DNA from: Streptomyces zhihengii
GTDB lineage: Bacteria > Actinomycetota > Actinomycetes > Streptomycetales > Streptomycetaceae
Reading direction: 5' to 3'
DNA length: 64,000 nt
Assembly (NCBI RefSeq): GCF_016919245.1
Contig: NZ_JAFEJA010000002.1
Span: 1,862,501-1,926,500 of the forward strand
Part shown: piece by piece, positions 60,484 through 64,000 of the stretch
Layout: each line of letters opens with the position of its first letter
Numbering within the stretch: the stretch's first letter is position 1
The notes under the pieces: generated by a model
Told to the model about the DNA's origin: nothing
What the model saw: only the letters and a program-made list of their open reading frames with translations
The model's database searches: none
Translations under genes and position numbers: made by a program

Positions 60484-62450
60484 GCGGGCGACGGGGCGGG
60501 GGGCCGTCTGGGAAGGATATGAGCCCACCGTCCGGCAGGTCCTCCGGGAGTGGCACGGGTGCACCGTCCGGCCCGGACCCTGCCGGGGAGGTGCCCGGGC
60601 GGGCCAGGTCGCTGCGCGCCGTCGGCCGGACGGTCCGCGCGGCCGTTGCGCTGGGGGTGACGGTGGCTCCCGGGCTGACCGCGTCGTATGCCGTGCTGAC
60701 GCTGGCGGGCGGTGCGCTGCCGGTCGCGACCGCCTGGCTGACCAAAGTGCTGCTCGACTCGCTGACCGCCCCGGACGGCTCCTCTTCGCTGATAGCCGTC
60801 GGAGTGGGACTGACGGCGGTCGGCACGGTCGCCACGGTCATGCCGCATGTCGCGCGGTACCTGCGGCAGGAGGCCGCGCGGCGGGTGGGCCTGCGAGCGC
60901 AGGACCGCCTCTTCGGAGCGCTGAACGGCCAGGCCGGGCTCGGCCAATTCGAGAGCCCTCGCTTCCTGGACCGGCTGCGACTCGCCCTCCAGACCGGCGG
61001 GACCAAGCCCAACGAGCTGCTCGACAGCGTTCTGGCCGCGGCTCGGGCACTCATCACGATCATCGGATTCCTGGGCGTGCTGATGATCCTCAGCCCGCTC
61101 ATGCCAGCCCTGGTGCTGGCCGCCGGAATCCCCGTACTCCTCGCGGAGATGGCACTGTCGCGCCGTCGTGCACGCATGCACTGGGCGGTCACTCCCACCG
61201 AACGCCGCGAGTTCACCTACATGCAGCTTATGTCGACCGTCGCGGCGGCGAAGGAAGTGCGGCTCTTCGGGATCGGTGATCTGCTGCGCGGCCGTATGCT
61301 GCACGACCGGCGCGAGGTCAACGCCGAGAAGCGCGCGCTGGACGTCCGCGAGACGCGGGTGCAGAGCGGGCTCGGGCTGTTGGCGGCCGTCGTCCCCGGC
61401 CTTGGGCTGCTGTGGGTCATCTCCGCGGCTCGGGCGGGCCAGCTCTCGATCGGCGACGTCACGGTGTTCGTCGCCGCGGTCGCCGGGGTACAGACAGCCA
61501 TCACCATGCTGGCCGCCGAGATTGCCCGCGCCTACCAGGCACTGCTGCTGTTCGAGCACTACGTGGCGGTGACCACGGCCGGACCGGACCTACCGGTGAC
61601 CGTCCCGCCCACCGCACTGCCCCCGCTGCGACGCGGCATCGAACTGCGCGGCGTATGGTTCCGCTACTCCGACGACCACCCCTGGATCCTGCGCGATGTC
61701 GATCTGACCATCCCGACGGGCGGCTCCCTCGCACTCGTCGGACTCAACGGCGCCGGCAAGTCCACACTCATCAAGCTGCTGTGCCGGTTCTACGATCCGA
61801 CCCGCGGCGTCATCCTCTGGGACGGGGTGGACATCCGCGACGCGGACGTGACCCAGCTGCGCGAGCGCATCAGCGCCACCTTCCAGGACTTCGTGCAGTA
61901 CGAGATGACTGCGGCGGACAACATCTCGCTCGGGGACGCCCCAGCACAGGGAAACATGGCCCGCATACGGGCCGCCGCGGACCGCGCCGGAATGCACCAG
62001 GTGCTGGACCAACTGCCGCAAGGCTACGAGACGTTGCTGACCCGCCTGTTCGTCCATGAGCCCGACGACGACGACCCCGCGACCGGGGTGATGCTCTCCG
62101 GTGGGCAGTGGCAGCGACTCGCCGTGGCGCGCGCGTTCATCCGGGAGCAGCGGGATCTGGTGATCCTCGACGAACCCTCCGCCGGACTCGACGCCGAGGC
62201 GGAGCACGAGGTCCACACGTCCCTGCGCCGGTACGGCGCAGGGCAGACCTGTCTGCTCATCTCCCACCGTCTCAACACCGTCCGCGACGCCGACCGCATC
62301 GTCGTGCTGTCCGACGGACGGATCGTGGAACAGGGCGCGCACGAGGAACTCATGGCCGCCGATGGCCGGTACGCCCAGCTGTTCATGCTCCAGGCAGCCG
62401 GATACCGGCACCCGTCATCGAAGGTCCTCAAACCGATCGGAGAGCGATGA
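60480..62450 (+). CDS. ABC exporter, fused permease and ATPase
   Basis: The GTG at 60480 overlaps the redoxin stop; ATG 60519 is an alternative. The 656-residue product has a six-helix permease (residues about 60-330, with VATVMPHVARYLRQEAARRV) and an ATPase: Walker A LVGLNGAGKSTLIKL at about 421-435, signature MLSGGQWQRLAVARA at about 538, Walker B DLVILDEPSAGLD at about 560, H-loop LLISHRL. There is no C39 peptidase, so any leader removal is separate. Likely exports the cysteine-rich peptide. A start overlap (ATGA) couples it to the signal peptidase gene. Confidence 0.85.
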   Translation: MSGRRGGGPSGKDMSPPSGRSSGSGTGAPSGPDPAGEVPGRARSLRAVGRTVRAAVALGVTVAPGLTASYAVLTLAGGALPVATAWLTKVLLDSLTAPDGSSSLIAVGVGLTAVGTVATVMPHVARYLRQEAARRVGLRAQDRLFGALNGQAGLGQFESPRFLDRLRLALQTGGTKPNELLDSVLAAARALITIIGFLGVLMILSPLMPALVLAAGIPVLLAEMALSRRRARMHWAVTPTERREFTYMQLMSTVAAAKEVRLFGIGDLLRGRMLHDRREVNAEKRALDVRETRVQSGLGLLAAVVPGLGLLWVISAARAGQLSIGDVTVFVAAVAGVQTAITMLAAEIARAYQALLLFEHYVAVTTAGPDLPVTVPPTALPPLRRGIELRGVWFRYSDDHPWILRDVDLTIPTGGSLALVGLNGAGKSTLIKLLCRFYDPTRGVILWDGVDIRDADVTQLRERISATFQDFVQYEMTAADNISLGDAPAQGNMARIRAAADRAGMHQVLDQLPQGYETLLTRLFVHEPDDDDPATGVMLSGGQWQRLAVARAFIREQRDLVILDEPSAGLDAEAEHEVHTSLRRYGAGQTCLLISHRLNTVRDADRIVVLSDGRIVEQGAHEELMAADGRYAQLFMLQAAGYRHPSSKVLKPIGER

Positions 62451-63250
62451 CCCTCGAACCCAGGACGGATCAGGGCGTGGTTCGGGTACGTCATGCGTCG
62501 TGCGGGCCGGCTCCCCGCGCAGCAGTGCCACGGCCGGAGGACCCGCACCGCCGCCGTTCCGGCTCGTCCGCCGCCGTCACCGGCGCGCTGGCCCTGGCGG
62601 CGGCTGCGACGATCACCGTAGGCGCCTACCTCACTCCGGAGCGCGGGCTGCTGTACGCAATCCTGCCGCTGCTGCTCGGCGTCCTACTGGTTGCCCGTCG
62701 GCTCCTCGCCCGTCGTATCGCCTCGGTCACCGTGCGCGGCAGGAGCATGGAGCCGTCCTACCACGAGGGCGACCGCGTCCTGGTACGGCGAATCCGCACC
62801 CCTGCGGCGGGACAGGTCGTCGTGGTGGAGCAGCCGGGAGTCGACGGCCAGTGGCTCGGCCCCCCACTGCCGGCCGGAGCCGACAACGCGCGGATGTCCC
62901 GACGCCGTTGGCTCATCAAACGCGTCGAGGCCGTACCCGGTGACCCGGTGCCGCGTGCGGGGTTTCCATCGCTGTCGCAGGCCAAGGAGGACGCCGTCCC
63001 CCCGGGCAAGGTGGTGCTGGTCGGGGACAACCAGCGGCTGAGCCTCGACTCGCGGCTGATCGGCTACTTCCCCGCAGAACGCGTGCTCGGCGTCGTTGTA
63101 CGCGGAGCGCATCCGGCCCCGGGCCACCGGACCACGCGGGAACGGAAGTCGCATCGGATCGCCGCGCAGGCGACTCGAGCGGGACGCGCCACGCACAACA
63201 CCACCTCCCACTACCCCGAGCACACTCCGAAACGAAAGGAATCCTCATGA
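62447..63250 (+). CDS. Type I signal peptidase (S26 family)
   Basis: 267 residues from ATG 62447, ATGA overlap with the exporter. Hydrophobic helices lie at about 44-80. The catalytic serine is S100 in GRSMEPSYHEGDRVLV and the general base is K158 in WLIKRVEAVPGD. VPPGKVVLVGDN...SLDSRLIGYFP completes the family boxes. The C-terminus is a basic tail. A dedicated signal peptidase in a peptide operon suggests it cleaves the peptide leader (EAAA-G) or the secreted partners downstream. Stop overlaps the next start by four bases. Confidence 0.85.
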   Translation: MTLEPRTDQGVVRVRHASCGPAPRAAVPRPEDPHRRRSGSSAAVTGALALAAAATITVGAYLTPERGLLYAILPLLLGVLLVARRLLARRIASVTVRGRSMEPSYHEGDRVLVRRIRTPAAGQVVVVEQPGVDGQWLGPPLPAGADNARMSRRRWLIKRVEAVPGDPVPRAGFPSLSQAKEDAVPPGKVVLVGDNQRLSLDSRLIGYFPAERVLGVVVRGAHPAPGHRTTRERKSHRIAAQATRAGRATHNTTSHYPEHTPKRKESS

Positions 63251-63705
63251 CCGCCCGTATCTCGCGGCGCACCCGAGGCGCCCTCTCCGCCGTAGGCGCC
63301 GCCACGCTGGCCTTCACTGCCCTCGGCGTGGCCCTGCCCGCTTCGGCCCAGGCGGCCGGCTGCGAGACCCTGTCCGCCACGGTGCGGAACTCCGCCGGAC
63401 TCAGCGGCGGACACGTCCAGGCAACGGTCTGCATCAACAGCGCCAGCGCGGACTTCAACGACTCGTACTTCAACTACGTCCAGGACTACCAGGCCGACGG
63501 TGTCGCCGCCCGCGCGTACGTAACCACCCCCGGCTTCTTCTATGGGCCGCTCGCCACCGACGACACCTCCACCTCCGACGGCCAGGACATCGTCTGGGAA
63601 TCGACCGACTCCGACGTCGCCTGGGTCCGCGTATGGGTGTGCCTCGGCAAGACCTACCCGGGCCAGAGCGGCGCTCGCTGCGCCTCCGACATCACCTACG
63701 CCTGA
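63247..63705 (+). CDS. Small secreted protein with four cysteines (152 aa)
   Basis: ATG 63247 overlaps the signal peptidase stop (ATGA) and has GAAAGGA upstream. A signal peptide (TARISRRTRGALSAVGAATL ... PASAQA) with a double arginine could use Tat or Sec and cleaves after AQA. The mature domain of about 113 residues carries cysteines in GCETLS, ATVCINS, WVCLGK and ARCASD and is beta-like with many Asp/Thr/Ser. No family is recognised. Co-translation with the peptidase suggests a partner or substrate. Confidence 0.65.
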   Translation: MTARISRRTRGALSAVGAATLAFTALGVALPASAQAAGCETLSATVRNSAGLSGGHVQATVCINSASADFNDSYFNYVQDYQADGVAARAYVTTPGFFYGPLATDDTSTSDGQDIVWESTDSDVAWVRVWVCLGKTYPGQSGARCASDITYA

Positions 63706-63745
63706 CATCAACCATCACCGACTCCCAGTGAAAGAAGGGACTTCC

Positions 63746-64000
63746 ATGAGAAACGTCTCCCGCTTCGCAGTGGCCGCCGTCGGCGCCGTCGCGACCGTCC
63801 TGTGGTTTTCGACATCGGCCCACGCCGATGCCGTGGTCGGCAACGGCTACGCCTATGGCGGATTCATCAGCTACGGCGACAAGGTCTGGGTCGAGCACTA
63901 CGAGGGCCGCACGAGCTCCGTCGAGTGGTACACGAACTACGGCCGCTCGGACTCCTGCAGTGTGACCACCCCGGAGGTCTCGAAAACCTGCAACTACGAC
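63746..64000 (+). CDS. Small secreted protein, 3' end outside the window
   Basis: The ATG at 63746 has AAGAAGGGA upstream. A signal peptide (RFAVAAVGAVATVLWFSTSA, HA) is followed by a Gly/Tyr/Trp-rich mature part: VVGNGYAYGGF, VWVEHYEGRTSSVEWYTNYG and cysteines in DSCSVTT and KTCNYD. It remains open to the last base. The Tyr/Ser pattern is faintly like lactococcin-972-type bacteriocins, but this is not secure. It follows the previous gene by 40 bp and probably belongs to the same operon. Confidence 0.55.
   Translation, partial: MRNVSRFAVAAVGAVATVLWFSTSAHADAVVGNGYAYGGFISYGDKVWVEHYEGRTSSVEWYTNYGRSDSCSVTTPEVSKTCNYD

Noticed and set aside
63746..64000. Lactococcin-972-type bacteriocin
   Set aside because: Only a loose Tyr/Ser resemblance, and the end of the gene is missing. 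Kept as an unassigned secreted protein.
1..64000. CRISPR arrays, rRNA and tRNA genes, integrase, telomere
   Set aside because: No regularly spaced identical repeats, no RNA gene signatures and no integrase or terminal palindromes could be recognised by eye.

Overview
The window is high-GC DNA with actinobacterial (Streptomyces-type) features: frequent GTG starts with GGAGG-like ribosome sites, start/stop overlaps (ATGA, GTGA, TGATG), a secreted GH19 chitinase preceded by the TGGTCTAGACCA-type repeats known from Streptomyces chitinase promoters, a SARP/AfsR-type regulator, and an SCO6880-type conjugation locus. The mixture of conjugation genes, unusually large DNA-metabolism genes, transposase remnants and broken genes suggests a large plasmid, an integrated conjugative element or a chromosome arm. 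No telomere, origin, att site, tRNA, rRNA or CRISPR array was seen.

Region 1 (1-23.4 kb, + strand): a 3926-residue protein with an embedded UvrD-type SF1 helicase, a 2951-residue protein with a DnaG/TOPRIM-type primase core, a 749-residue partner resembling the C-terminus of the primase-like protein (both appear to carry FtsK-gamma-like winged helices), and a small basic/acidic charged protein. They look like a DNA replication or transfer-processing set, probably linked to the conjugation genes at 30-40.6 kb.

Region 2 (23.7-30 kb): chromosome-like cargo. A TIGR03086-family protein, a frameshifted LysR regulator divergent from a class III CoA-transferase and a MatC-like carboxylate carrier, a GH19 chitinase with two chitin-binding domains and its promoter, and an IS701-type transposase scrap.

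Region 3 (30-40.6 kb): a compact type IV secretion (conjugation) locus. On the minus strand, in transcription order: pilin-like membrane protein, VirB8-like protein, small secreted protein, VirB6/TrbL-like protein, SCO6880-type protein, VirB4-type ATPase, VirD4-type coupling protein, a tiny ORF and a DUF4913 protein. Divergently, a VirB1-like transglycosylase/M23 hydrolase and a hypothetical protein. No relaxase is visible.

Region 4 (40.7-45.3 kb): F420-dependent NADP reductase-like protein divergent from an HxlR regulator, a broken B12/radical-SAM gene, an IS5-type transposase N-terminal fragment, a broken small gene, an alpha/beta hydrolase, a DUF397 scrap and a hypothetical gene.

Region 5 (45.8-51.8 kb, + strand): a compact lipid-like biosynthetic cassette: two paralogous soluble acyl-ACP desaturases, an MFS exporter, an acyl carrier protein, a ketoacyl-ACP synthase and an SGNH hydrolase, several translationally coupled. 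It is followed by a C-terminal IS5-type transposase scrap in the same orientation as the N-terminal scrap of region 4.

Region 6 (52.5-55.3 kb): a small secreted protein, an RmlD-like SDR protein and an arginine-deiminase-family gene broken by two compensating frameshifts.

Region 7 (55.8-64 kb): the most striking locus. A 1004-residue SARP/NB-ARC/TPR regulator is divergent from a 68-residue peptide with ten cysteines. A perfect 18-bp inverted repeat follows the peptide gene, then a MauE-like membrane redox protein, a membrane-anchored thioredoxin-like protein with CGSC, an ABC exporter, a type I signal peptidase and two small secreted proteins (the last runs off the window). This reads as a dedicated production, oxidative-folding, export and maturation system for a disulfide-rich secreted peptide.
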